Assembly: GCA_046482855.1 (NCBI GenBank)
Contig: JAWOEH010000026.1
Location: forward strand, 1 to 37,090
Direction: 5' to 3'
Length of the DNA stretch: 37,090 nt
Origin: CAYVSF01 sp046482855
GTDB lineage: Bacteria > Bacteroidota > Bacteroidia > Bacteroidales > UBA12077
Each line of letters starts with the position of its first letter. The stretch's first letter is position 1. Positions 14,243 through 22,100 of the stretch are shown piece by piece. The notes below the pieces were generated by a model. It was given only the letters and a program-made list of their open reading frames with translations, made no database searches and was not told the origin of the DNA. The position numbers and the translations under genes are program-made.

Positions 14243-14278
14243 AAAAGTGTTTTTTTATCACAATTCTCTTAGATATTC

Positions 14279-14309
14279 TTTGCGTGATAAATAAAAATGC
14301 ATACATTTG
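14279..14309 (+). promoter_or_regulatory. Promoter of the tRNA-tuf operon
   Basis: TTTG (14279-14282), 19 nt, then TACATTTG (14302-14309), a full match to the Bacteroidota consensus. Transcription should begin near 14314, at the first bases of the following hairpin. Confidence 0.75.
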
Positions 14310-14312
14310 CGA

Positions 14313-14350
14313 ACCGATTTTGGAATGTAAAACCAAAATCGGTCTCTTTT
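14313..14350 (+). terminator. 5' leader hairpin with CTCTTTT before tRNA-Thr
   Basis: ACCGATTTTGG (14313-14323) pairs perfectly with CCAAAATCGGT (14333-14343), 9-nt loop, followed by CTCTTTT ending at 14350, 4 nt before tRNA-Thr. It is shaped like a terminator but sits at the predicted RNA 5' end, so it may be a leader stem or attenuator, or may end read-through from hpf. Confidence 0.55.
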
Positions 14351-14354
14351 GCAC

Positions 14355-14428
14355 GCCGATGTAGCTCAGCTGGCTAGAGCAGCTGATTTGTAATCAGCAG
14401 GTCGGGGGTTCGAGTCCCTCCATCGGCT
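14355..14428 (+). tRNA. tRNA-Thr (anticodon UGU)
   Basis: 74 nt with a 7-bp acceptor stem GCCGATG/CATCGGC, D-arm GCTCAGCTGGCTAGAGC, anticodon loop TTTGTAA (TGT) closed by GCTGA/TCAGC, and T-arm GGGGGTTCGAGTCCCTC. CCA is not encoded. First of four tRNAs ahead of tuf. Confidence 0.96.
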
Positions 14429-14459
14429 CGGTTCATTGAAAATATGTGATTTATCTTAT

Positions 14460-14541
14460 GGGGAGATACCGAAGCGGTCAAACGGGGCAGACTGTAAATC
14501 TGTTGGCATAGCCTTCGCAGGTTCGAGTCCTGCTCTCCCCA
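14460..14541 (+). tRNA. tRNA-Tyr (anticodon GUA)
   Basis: 82 nt, class II with a long variable arm. Acceptor GGGGAGA/TCTCCCC, anticodon loop CTGTAAA (GTA) in a GCAGA/TCTGT stem, T-loop TTCGAGT. Discriminator A, no encoded CCA. Confidence 0.95.
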
Positions 14542-14550
14542 CAAAGTTTT

Positions 14551-14623
14551 GCGGGAGTAGCTCAGTTGGTAGAGCATCAGCCTTCCAAGCTGAGGGTCGC
14601 GGATTCGAGTTCCGTCTCCCGCT
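14551..14623 (+). tRNA. tRNA-Gly (anticodon UCC)
   Basis: 73 nt. Acceptor GCGGGAG/CTCCCGC, anticodon loop CTTCCAA (TCC) in TCAGC/GCTGA, T-loop TTCGAGT. Starts 9 nt after tRNA-Tyr. Confidence 0.96.
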
Positions 14624-14631
14624 CTGTTTTT

Positions 14632-14703
14632 GCCGATGTAGCTCAGGGGTAGAGCGCTTCCTTGGTAAGGAAGAGGCCACGGGTTCAAATCCCGTCATTG
14701 GCT
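14632..14703 (+). tRNA. tRNA-Thr (anticodon GGU)
   Basis: 72 nt. Acceptor GCCGATG/CATTGGC with one G-U pair, anticodon loop TTGGTAA (GGT) in CTTCC/GGAAG, T-loop TTCAAAT. Last tRNA before tuf. The 76-bp gap to tuf is A-rich and has no promoter box, so tuf is probably read from the tRNA promoter. Confidence 0.96.
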
Positions 14704-14779
14704 CTAGAAATCACATAACAACCAAGTAAGCAAAAGAAAAGAAACACAATAAATTATCTAATTATTAATACTTGAAGTT

Positions 14780-15967
14780 ATGGCTAAAGAAAAATTTGAT
14801 AGATCGAAAGAGCACGTCAATATTGGTACAATCGGCCACGTAGACCACGGTAAAACTACCTTAACTGCTGCAATTACCAAGGTATTGTCAGACAAAGGTT
14901 TAACTGAGGCTCGTGACTTCGATTCAATTGATAACGCTCCTGAGGAAAAAGAACGTGGTATTACCATTAATTCGGCTCACGTTGAGTACTCTACTGAAAA
15001 GCGTCACTATGCGCACGTTGACTGTCCTGGTCACGCCGACTATGTGAAGAACATGGTAACTGGTGCGGCTCAAATGGACGGTGCTATATTGGTGGTTGCT
15101 GGTACTGATGGCCCTATGCCACAGACTCGTGAGCACATCTTGTTGGCTCGTCAGGTAAACGTACCTAAGATTGTTACTTTCTTAAACAAGGTTGACTTGG
15201 TTGACGATCCAGAATTGATTGAGCTTGTTGAAATGGAAGTGCGTGAGTTGTTAGACTTCTACGAATTCGAAGGTGATGACGCGCCTGTTATCCATGGTTC
15301 AGCACTTGGTGCATTGAACGGAGAAGAAAAGTGGGTTGAAAAGGTGATGGAGTTGATGGATGCTGTTGACTCATGGATTCCTGTTCCTCCTCGTGATACA
15401 GAGAAGCCATTCTTGATGCCTGTTGAGGACGTATTCTCAATTACCGGACGTGGTACTGTGGCTACTGGCCGTATCGAAACCGGTATTATCAACACAAGTG
15501 AAGAAGTTCAAATCATTGGCTTAGGTGCTGAGAAAATGAAGAGTGTTGTTACAGGAGTTGAAATGTTCCGTAAAATTCTGGATACTGGTGAAGCAGGAGA
15601 TAACGTTGGACTATTGCTGCGTGGTGTTGACAAGAAGATGATTAAGCGTGGTATGGTTATCTGTCGTCCCGAAACAATTACGCCTCATACCGAATTCAAA
15701 GCGGAGGTATACGTATTGAAGAAAGAAGAAGGTGGACGTCATACCCCTTTCCATGATAACTACCGTCCTCAGTTTTACTTGCGTACACTTGATGTAACAG
15801 GTGAAGTGAAGTTACCAGAAGGTACTGAAATGGTAATGCCAGGTGATAATGTAACTATGCACGTAAACCTGATTTACCCTGTTGCCTTGAACCAAGGTCT
15901 TCGTTTTGCCATTCGTGAAGGTGGACGTACAGTTGGTGCAGGTCAGATTACTGAAATTATCAAATAA
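14780..15967 (+). CDS. tuf: Elongation factor Tu
   Basis: 395 residues, the usual EF-Tu length. GTPase that delivers aminoacyl-tRNA to the ribosomal A site. G1 motif GHVDHGKT at 19-26, switch II DCPGHADY, G4 NKVD, then domains 2 and 3 ending in GGRTVGAGQITEIIK. It is cotranscribed with the four upstream tRNAs, the same tRNA order (Thr-Tyr-Gly-Thr) as ahead of E. coli tufB. No SD precedes the ATG. Codon use is strongly biased, as expected for a highly expressed gene. It is followed by a -7-like box, a hairpin and tRNA-Trp. Confidence 0.98.
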   Translation: MAKEKFDRSKEHVNIGTIGHVDHGKTTLTAAITKVLSDKGLTEARDFDSIDNAPEEKERGITINSAHVEYSTEKRHYAHVDCPGHADYVKNMVTGAAQMDGAILVVAGTDGPMPQTREHILLARQVNVPKIVTFLNKVDLVDDPELIELVEMEVRELLDFYEFEGDDAPVIHGSALGALNGEEKWVEKVMELMDAVDSWIPVPPRDTEKPFLMPVEDVFSITGRGTVATGRIETGIINTSEEVQIIGLGAEKMKSVVTGVEMFRKILDTGEAGDNVGLLLRGVDKKMIKRGMVICRPETITPHTEFKAEVYVLKKEEGGRHTPFHDNYRPQFYLRTLDVTGEVKLPEGTEMVMPGDNVTMHVNLIYPVALNQGLRFAIREGGRTVGAGQITEIIK

Positions 15968-15971
15968 TTAC

Positions 15972-15979
15972 TATATTTG
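15972..15979 (+). promoter_or_regulatory. -7 box before tRNA-Trp
   Basis: TATATTTG fits TAnnTTTG and begins 4 bp after the tuf stop codon. No good TTTG lies at -33, which would fall inside the tuf coding region. It could start the tRNA-Trp-secE-nusG-rplKAJL transcript. Confidence 0.45.
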
Positions 15980-15980
15980 C

Positions 15981-16005
15981 AGGGCGGTTTACGCCGCCCT
16001 CTTTT
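15981..16005 (+). terminator. Hairpin with CTCTTTT between tuf and tRNA-Trp
   Basis: AGGGCGG (15981-15987) pairs with CCGCCCT (15994-16000), extendable by one T-G pair to a TTAC loop, followed by CTTTT. It either terminates tuf transcripts or is the 5' leader stem of the tRNA-Trp transcript. CTCTTTT ends 4 nt before the tRNA, exactly as in front of tRNA-Thr. Confidence 0.6.
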
Positions 16006-16009
16006 ATAC

Positions 16010-16082
<73 letters not shown>

Positions 16083-16103
16083 CTAAATTTATATCAGCAA
16101 ACA

Positions 16104-16295
16104 ATGAAAATTACACACTATTTACAGGAATCGTACAAGGAGCTTGTACACAAGGTTTCATGGCCCACATGGGGCGAATTAACAAATAGTGCAATTGTGG
16201 TAATGGTTGCTTCCTTAATAATAGCTTTAGTCATTTTTGTTATGGACTATAGCTTCCAAAATCTGATGGATATCGTATATCGATTAGTGTATTAA
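16104..16295 (+). CDS. secE: Preprotein translocase subunit SecE
   Basis: 63 residues, the short single-helix SecE of most bacteria. Amphipathic N-terminal part with the conserved KVSWPTWGEL segment (residues 20-29), then one transmembrane helix (about 33-52) and a short tail. It clamps SecY in the Sec translocon. I chose ATG 16104; an earlier in-frame start at 16080 would lie inside tRNA-Trp. It is followed by nusG after 24 bp, the standard secE-nusG pair. Confidence 0.95.
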   Translation: MKITHYLQESYKELVHKVSWPTWGELTNSAIVVMVASLIIALVIFVMDYSFQNLMDIVYRLVY

Positions 16296-16319
16296 TTTGA
16301 GAATTTTTTAGACGGGAAC

Positions 16320-16868
16320 ATGAGCGAATCGGATAAGAAGTGGTATGTACTCCGAGCCATTGGAGGAAAAGAGAAAAAGGTAAAAGAGTACATCGAAAAT
16401 GAAGTTACCAGACTAAAGCTCGAGGATTTCATCTCACAGGTGTTGATTCCAACCGAGAAAGTGTATCAAATTCGTAATGGAAAGAAGGTGAGCAAAGAGC
16501 GAAACTTTTTTCCAGGTTACGTAATGATAGAAGCTCGACTGGAGGGTGAAATTCCGCACATTTTAACCAACATCCCCAATGTTATTGGATTTTTGGAGGC
16601 TGATGAAGGTAACAAGCCTACACCACTTCGACAGTCGGAGGTAAATCGTATACTAGGTAAAGTAGACGAACTTGCCGAAAGCGAAGAGGAAATCACTGTT
16701 CCATTTTTTGTTGGCGAGACAGTCAAAGTTGTTGACGGTCCGTTTAACAGCTTTAATGGTATTATCGAAGAGGTTAACGAAGAGAAAAAGAAACTCAAAG
16801 TTATGGTCAAAATCTTCGGTCGGAAAACACCATTAGAGTTAAGTTTTATGCAGGTTGAAAAAGAGTAA
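16320..16868 (+). CDS. nusG: Transcription termination/antitermination factor NusG
   Basis: 182 residues. N-terminal NGN domain (KWYVLRAIGGKEKKVKEYI; FFPGYVMIEA) that binds the RNA polymerase clamp, a linker, and the C-terminal KOW domain (GETVKVVDGPFNSFNGIIEEV) that contacts Rho or ribosomal protein uS10. A short acidic linker (DELAESEEEITV) precedes the KOW domain. Regular spacing in the secE-nusG-rplK series. No insertion is seen, so this is the housekeeping NusG rather than a specialised paralogue such as UpxY. Confidence 0.96.
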   Translation: MSESDKKWYVLRAIGGKEKKVKEYIENEVTRLKLEDFISQVLIPTEKVYQIRNGKKVSKERNFFPGYVMIEARLEGEIPHILTNIPNVIGFLEADEGNKPTPLRQSEVNRILGKVDELAESEEEITVPFFVGETVKVVDGPFNSFNGIIEEVNEEKKKLKVMVKIFGRKTPLELSFMQVEKE

Positions 16869-16887
16869 TTTTTAGAACTTTAGAATT

Positions 16888-17325
16888 ATGGCGAAAGAAG
16901 TTGCAGGATTAATTAAATTGCAAATCCGCGGTGGGCAAGCCAACCCTTCACCACCAGTAGGACCTGCCCTAGGTGCGAAAGGGGTTAACATCATGGAGTT
17001 CTGTAAACAGTTTAATGGACGTACCCAGGATAAAATGGGTCAGGTAATACCTGTGATCATTACTGTTTATTCCGATAAGTCGTTTGACTTTATCATTAAA
17101 ACTCCGCCCGTAGCTGTGCAACTGCTGGAGACTGCTAAACTCAAAGGAGGTTCAGCCGAACCAAACCGTGATAAAGTAGCTTCCGTAACCTGGGATCAGG
17201 TGCGCGAAATTGCTGAAGCCAAGATGAAAGATTTGAACGCTTTTACCGTGGAATCAGCAATGCGTATGGTAGCAGGAACAGCACGTAGTATGGGTATAAC
17301 TGTTAATGGCGAATTCCCCGGGTAG
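16888..17325 (+). CDS. rplK: 50S ribosomal protein uL11
   Basis: 145 residues. Opens with AGLIKLQIRGGQANPSPPVGPALG, the standard uL11 N-terminal domain, carrying the prolines of the thiostrepton/stringent-response site (PSPPVGP), split here as AGLIKLQIRGGQ and ANPSPPVGPALG. The C-terminal rRNA-binding domain ends TARSMGITVNGEFPG. Part of the GTPase-associated centre and needed for RelA-type sensing. Translation context is A-rich without an SD. Confidence 0.97.
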   Translation: MAKEVAGLIKLQIRGGQANPSPPVGPALGAKGVNIMEFCKQFNGRTQDKMGQVIPVIITVYSDKSFDFIIKTPPVAVQLLETAKLKGGSAEPNRDKVASVTWDQVREIAEAKMKDLNAFTVESAMRMVAGTARSMGITVNGEFPG

Positions 17326-17351
17326 TAACTTATAAAAGAACACAAGTAGAT

Positions 17352-18044
17352 ATGGCTAAGCTATCTAAAAATAGAAAACAGGTACTCGATAAGGTGGAAA
17401 CCGGGAAAAACTATTCCCTGGAGGAAGCTGCCGAATTGGTGAAAGAGATTTCAACAACCAAATTCGATGCTTCTGTCGATCTTGACGTACGCCTGGGGGT
17501 AGATCCACGAAAATCCAATCAAATGGTACGTGGTGTTGTTACCCTGCCGCACGGTACAGGAAAATCTGTGAGAGTACTGGTACTTTGTTCTCCCGATAAG
17601 GAGGAAGAAGCGAAAGCTGCTGGTGCTGATTATGTGGGATTAGATGAATATATCGAAAAAATCAAAGGCGGTTGGACCGACGTTGATGTGGTAATTACTA
17701 TGCCTCAAGTAATGGCAAAAGTAGGCCAACTCGGACGTATCTTAGGACCTCGTGGCCTGATGCCAAACCCCAAAACCGGTACGGTTACTATGGAAATTGG
17801 TAAAGCCGTGGAAGAGGTGAAGAAAGGTAAAATCGACTTCAAGGTGGATCGCTACGGTATCATACATACCGCAGTAGGTAAAGTGTCTATGGACAAGGCA
17901 AAATTGGTTGATAATGCTAATGAATTAATGGCTACTATCAATAAATTGAAGCCCTCTGCTGCCAAAGGTACTTACGTACTTAGCGTTTACCTCTCCAGTA
18001 CAATGAGTCCTGGTATTAAAATCGATCCCAAATCATTTGCCTAG
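17352..18044 (+). CDS. rplA: 50S ribosomal protein uL1
   Basis: 230 residues, normal length. Contains the signature GRILGPRGLMPNPKTGTVT, the L1 stalk-binding loop, and the N-terminal KFDASVDLDVRLGVDPRKS segment. uL1 moves with the exiting tRNA at the E site and in many bacteria represses its own operon by binding the rplK leader; I could not identify a 23S-like L1 target here. The gap to rplK is 26 bp and to rplJ 34 bp. Confidence 0.97.
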   Translation: MAKLSKNRKQVLDKVETGKNYSLEEAAELVKEISTTKFDASVDLDVRLGVDPRKSNQMVRGVVTLPHGTGKSVRVLVLCSPDKEEEAKAAGADYVGLDEYIEKIKGGWTDVDVVITMPQVMAKVGQLGRILGPRGLMPNPKTGTVTMEIGKAVEEVKKGKIDFKVDRYGIIHTAVGKVSMDKAKLVDNANELMATINKLKPSAAKGTYVLSVYLSSTMSPGIKIDPKSFA

Positions 18045-18078
18045 TTAAGTACCAAATTAAAATCAAGGACCGATTGTT

Positions 18079-18600
18079 ATGAAACGCGAAGATAAAGAGC
18101 AAGTAGTTAACACCCTTGTTGAGGAAATCAACAATACAACCCACTTTTATGTGGCCGATACCAGCGACCTCGATGGCGCCGATATCTCGTTGTTACGTCG
18201 TAAATGTTTTGAAAAAGACATTGTCCTCAAGGTTGTTAAAAACACCCTTTTAAAACGAGCCTTGGAGGCTTCTGAGAAAGCTACAGAAGAACTTTATGAC
18301 TCCCTAAAGGGACCTACATCGATTATGTTTACCGAAACCGGAAATCTTCCTGCTAAGCTAATTAAGGAATTCCGAAAAGATCACGATAAGCCTGTGTTAA
18401 AATCAGCTTTCGTCGAAGAATCGGTTTATGTAGGCGAAGACCAATTAGAGATCCTCTCTAATATTAAGTCGAAAGACGAACTCTTGGGCGACCTGATAGC
18501 CTTGCTACAATCGCCTGCTAAGAATGTTATTTCTGCCCTTCAATCCGGTGGAAATACGATAACTGGTGTCTTGAAGACACTCGCAGACAAAAGTGAATAA
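18079..18600 (+). CDS. rplJ: 50S ribosomal protein uL10
   Basis: 173 residues. N-terminal rRNA-binding part (MKREDKEQVVNTLVEEINN; LRRKCFEKDIVLKVVKNTLLKRAL) followed by the C-terminal helix that carries bL12 dimers (SPAKNVISALQSGGNTITGVLKTLADK). It forms the stalk base with rplL, which lies 41 bp downstream. AAGGA lies 9 nt before the ATG, a weak SD-like match that may be chance. Confidence 0.96.
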   Translation: MKREDKEQVVNTLVEEINNTTHFYVADTSDLDGADISLLRRKCFEKDIVLKVVKNTLLKRALEASEKATEELYDSLKGPTSIMFTETGNLPAKLIKEFRKDHDKPVLKSAFVEESVYVGEDQLEILSNIKSKDELLGDLIALLQSPAKNVISALQSGGNTITGVLKTLADKSE

Positions 18601-18641
18601 ATAACAACATTTAGTAAAAAACACATTAAAAATAAGTAAAA

Positions 18642-19019
18642 ATGGCAGATTTAAAAGCGCTTGCAGAAGAGTTGGTGAACTTAACTGTAAAAGATGTAAA
18701 CGAGTTAGCTGATATCCTTAAAGAGGAATATGGAATTGAACCAGCTGCTGCTGCCGCAGTTGTGGCTGGTCCGGCTGCCGGAGATGAAGCAGGTGGTGCT
18801 GTAGAACAAACTGAATTCGACGTTATCTTGAAGTCAGCTGGTGGCGCTAAATTGCAAATCGTTAAGCTTGTAAAAGAACTTTCTGGCTTAGGATTGAAAG
18901 AAGCAAAAGCCGTAGTTGATGAAGCACCTAAGGCAATCAAAGAAGGTGTATCTAAAGATGAAGCAGAAGCTCTAAAAACACAATTAGAAGAGGCAGGAGC
19001 AGAAGTTGAACTTAAATAG
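18642..19019 (+). CDS. rplL: 50S ribosomal protein bL12 (L7/L12)
   Basis: 125 residues. N-terminal dimerisation helices (ALAEELVNLTVKDVNELADI), an Ala/Gly-rich hinge (PAAAAAVVAGPAAGDEAG) and the compact C-terminal domain (KLQIVKLVKELSGLGLKEAK; VVDEAPKAIKEGVSKDEAEA) that recruits translation GTPases. Multiple copies hang on uL10. A strong hairpin-T-tract follows before rpoB, consistent with bL12 being needed in excess over RNA polymerase. Confidence 0.97.
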   Translation: MADLKALAEELVNLTVKDVNELADILKEEYGIEPAAAAAVVAGPAAGDEAGGAVEQTEFDVILKSAGGAKLQIVKLVKELSGLGLKEAKAVVDEAPKAIKEGVSKDEAEALKTQLEEAGAEVELK

Positions 19020-19042
19020 CATTATACCTAAATATTGTGGAT

Positions 19043-19080
19043 AGCTTTAGAATCCCATCCCAGGGATTCTAAGGCTTTTT
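19043..19080 (+). terminator. Terminator/attenuator between rplL and rpoB
   Basis: AGCTTTAGAATCCC (19043-19056) pairs with GGGATTCTAAGGCT (19063-19076), 14 bp with one U-G, 6-nt loop, followed by TTTTTATTG. It has full intrinsic-terminator form inside an operon, so partial read-through into rpoBC is likely. No -7 box was found downstream to restart transcription. Confidence 0.8.
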
Positions 19081-19118
19081 ATTGTTTAATAGTTTGAGTT
19101 CAATTAATACGTTTAGTA

Positions 19119-22100
19119 ATGGCCGTACAAAGCACTAACCAACGGATAAGTTTCGCATCCACTAAAAATCAGCTGCCCTATCCCGATTTTTTGGAAGTGC
19201 AGCTAAAATCTTTCCGCGAATTTTTTCAACTCAATACAACTTCCGATGCTCGTAAGAATGAAGGGTTGTATGGCGTATTTAATGAAAATTTCCCCATCAC
19301 GGATACTCGTAACAATTTTGTCCTGGAATACTTGGATTATGCAGTCGATCCTGCACGTTACAGTATCGAAGAGTGTATTGAAAGAGGGCTGACATACAGT
19401 GTCCCCCTAAAAGCGAAACTGAAATTATATTGCACCGATCCTGAACATGAAGATTTCGATACGGTTATTCAGGATGTGTACCTGGGCACGGTTCCCTATA
19501 TGACCGATAGAGGAACCTTTGTTATTAATGGTGCCGAGCGCGTGGTGGTTTCACAACTCCATCGTTCACCAGGTGTATTCTTCGGCCAAAGTATGCACGC
19601 CAACGGAACGAAACTCTATTCGGCGCGTATTATCCCTTTTCGGGGTAGTTGGATCGAGTTCGCTACCGATATCAACAACGTGATGTATGCATACATCGAC
19701 CGTAAAAAGAAACTCCCTGTAACCACTTTGCTGCGTGCGATTGGCTACGAGAGTGATAAAAATATTTTGTCAATTTTTGACCTGGCCGAAGAGGTAAAAG
19801 TCTCTAAAACCAGCCTGAAAAAGATGGTGGGGCGTAAGCTTGCCGCTCGTGTGTTGAAATCCTGGATCGAGGACTTTGTTGATGAGGATACCGGGGAAGT
19901 GGTTTCAATCGAACGTAACGAAGTTATTATCGATAGGGAAACCGTTATTGAAGAGGAGCACATCGAGAAGATCATCGACTCAGGAGCGAAAACCATCCTG
20001 CTCCACCGCGAAGGACAAAACATTTCTGATTTTGCTATTATTTATAATACCTTACAGAAAGATCCTTGTAATTCGGAAAAAGAGGCGGTAATGCACATTT
20101 ACCGACAGCTGCGTAACTCTGAACCACCAGATGAAGCTACTGCGCGTGATGTGATTGATAAGCTTTTCTTTTCTGATAAGCGCTACGATCTGGGTGAGGT
20201 GGGGCGTTATAGAATCAACCGTAAGTTGAATTTGGATATCGATGTCGATACCAAAGTGCTTACTCGTGAGGATATTATTGCCATTATAAAGTACTTAATT
20301 GAACTCATCAACTCCAAAACCGATGTAGATGATATTGACCACCTTAGTAACCGTCGCGTACGTACGGTTGGTGAGCAATTGTCCAATCAGTTTGGTGTCG
20401 GTCTTGCCCGTATGGCACGGACCATTCGTGAGCGCATGAATGTGCGTGATAACGAAGTGTTTACGCCCATTGATTTGATCAATTCCAAAACGCTCTCATC
20501 GGTTATTAATTCCTTCTTTGGTACCAACCAGTTGTCGCAATTTATGGATCAAACCAACCCGCTTGGCGAGATGACCCATAAACGCCGATTATCTGCACTG
20601 GGACCCGGAGGTTTGTCACGTGAACGTGCCGGTTTTGAGGTACGTGATGTGCACTATACCCACTATGGTCGTCTTTGTCCCATTGAAACACCTGAAGGCC
20701 CGAATATTGGTCTTATCTCTTCTTTATGTGTTTATGCGAAGATCAACGAACTAGGTTTTATTGAAACTCCTTATCGTCAGGTTGTTGATGGAAAATTGAA
20801 CTTGAGCCACGAAGGTGTTACTTATCTTAGTGCCGAAGAGGAGGAGTCCAAAATCATTGCACAGGCCAATGCGCCAATCGATGGGGAAGGAAATTTTTTA
20901 CGTGATAAAATTAAATCGCGACACAATGGTGACTTCCCTGTTGCCGAACCGGGAGAGGTGGATTTGATGGACGTGGCACCAAACCAAATTGCTTCCATCG
21001 CCGCTTCGCTCATTCCTTTTCTTGAGCACGATGATGCAAACCGTGCTTTGATGGGATCGAATATGATGCGTCAGGCTGTACCTTTGTTAACCTCTGAGGC
21101 ACCTATTGTTGGAACTGGTCTCGAGAGCGATGTGGTACGCGATTCTCGTGTGCAGGTGGTTGCCGAAGGAGAGGGGATTGTAGAGTTTGTTGATTCGGAA
21201 GAAATTGTGGTTCGGTACGAACGAACCGAAGAGGAGAAATTTGTGAGTTTCGAAGATGATATTCGCCGTTATCACATTTCTAAGTTCGCTAAAACAAACC
21301 AAAATAGCAGCGTCAATCTTCGTCCTATTGTTAAAAAAGGACAAAAAGTTACCCAAGGGCAAATTATGACTGAGGGATACGGAACACAAAATGGAGAGTT
21401 GGCGCTTGGTAAAAACCTGAAAGTGGCTTTTATGCCTTGGAAGGGGTACAACTTTGAGGATGCGATTGTTATCTCCGAGCGTGTTGTTCGCGACGATGTC
21501 TTTACCTCTCTTCATATCGACGAGTATGTATTGGAAGTGCGTGACACGAAACGCGGTTTAGAGGAACTTACCGCCGATATCCCCAATGTTAGTGAGGAGG
21601 CCACAAAAGATCTTGATGAATTTGGAATTATTCGTATCGGTGCTCATGTGAAGCCCGGCGATATTCTTATCGGAAAGATTACGCCTAAAGGGGAATCTGA
21701 CCCGTCACCCGAAGAAAAACTTCTTCGAGCGATCTTTGGCGATAAAGCTGGTGATGTAAAAGATGCCTCATTAAAGGCTTCACCGTCGCTGCGTGGTGTC
21801 GTGATTGATAAAAAGCTCTTCAGCAGAGCCATTAAAGATAAAAAGAGCAAATCAACCGATAAGGTTGCTCTTGAAAAGGTTGACAAGGAATTTAACCTGC
21901 AAATTGACCAGTTACGTGCCAAGCTTGTTGATAAGCTAATGGTATTAGTAAATGGAAAAACTTCGCAGGGAGTCAAGGATTTTTACAATGTTGACATCAT
22001 TCCTAAAGGAACCAAGTTTACTCAAAAAGCGTTGAATGAACTTGACTTCCTGGCTGTTAATCCAAGTAAGTGGACGACAGATAAACAAAAGAATGACATC

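Noticed and set aside
14240..14257. A/T-only palindrome TAAAAAA-GTG-TTTTTTTA just after hpf as a terminator
   Set aside because: A 7-bp A-T stem is too weak to terminate, and the match is expected in AT-rich spacer.
14374..14729. Open frames on both strands through the tRNA cluster
   Set aside because: They run across four clear tRNA genes and give tRNA-derived peptides of the kind often mis-annotated; no independent coding signal.
16862..18078. uL1 or uL10 autoregulatory leader before rplK or rplJ
   Set aside because: I could not find a fold resembling the 23S rRNA targets in the 20-35-bp gaps.
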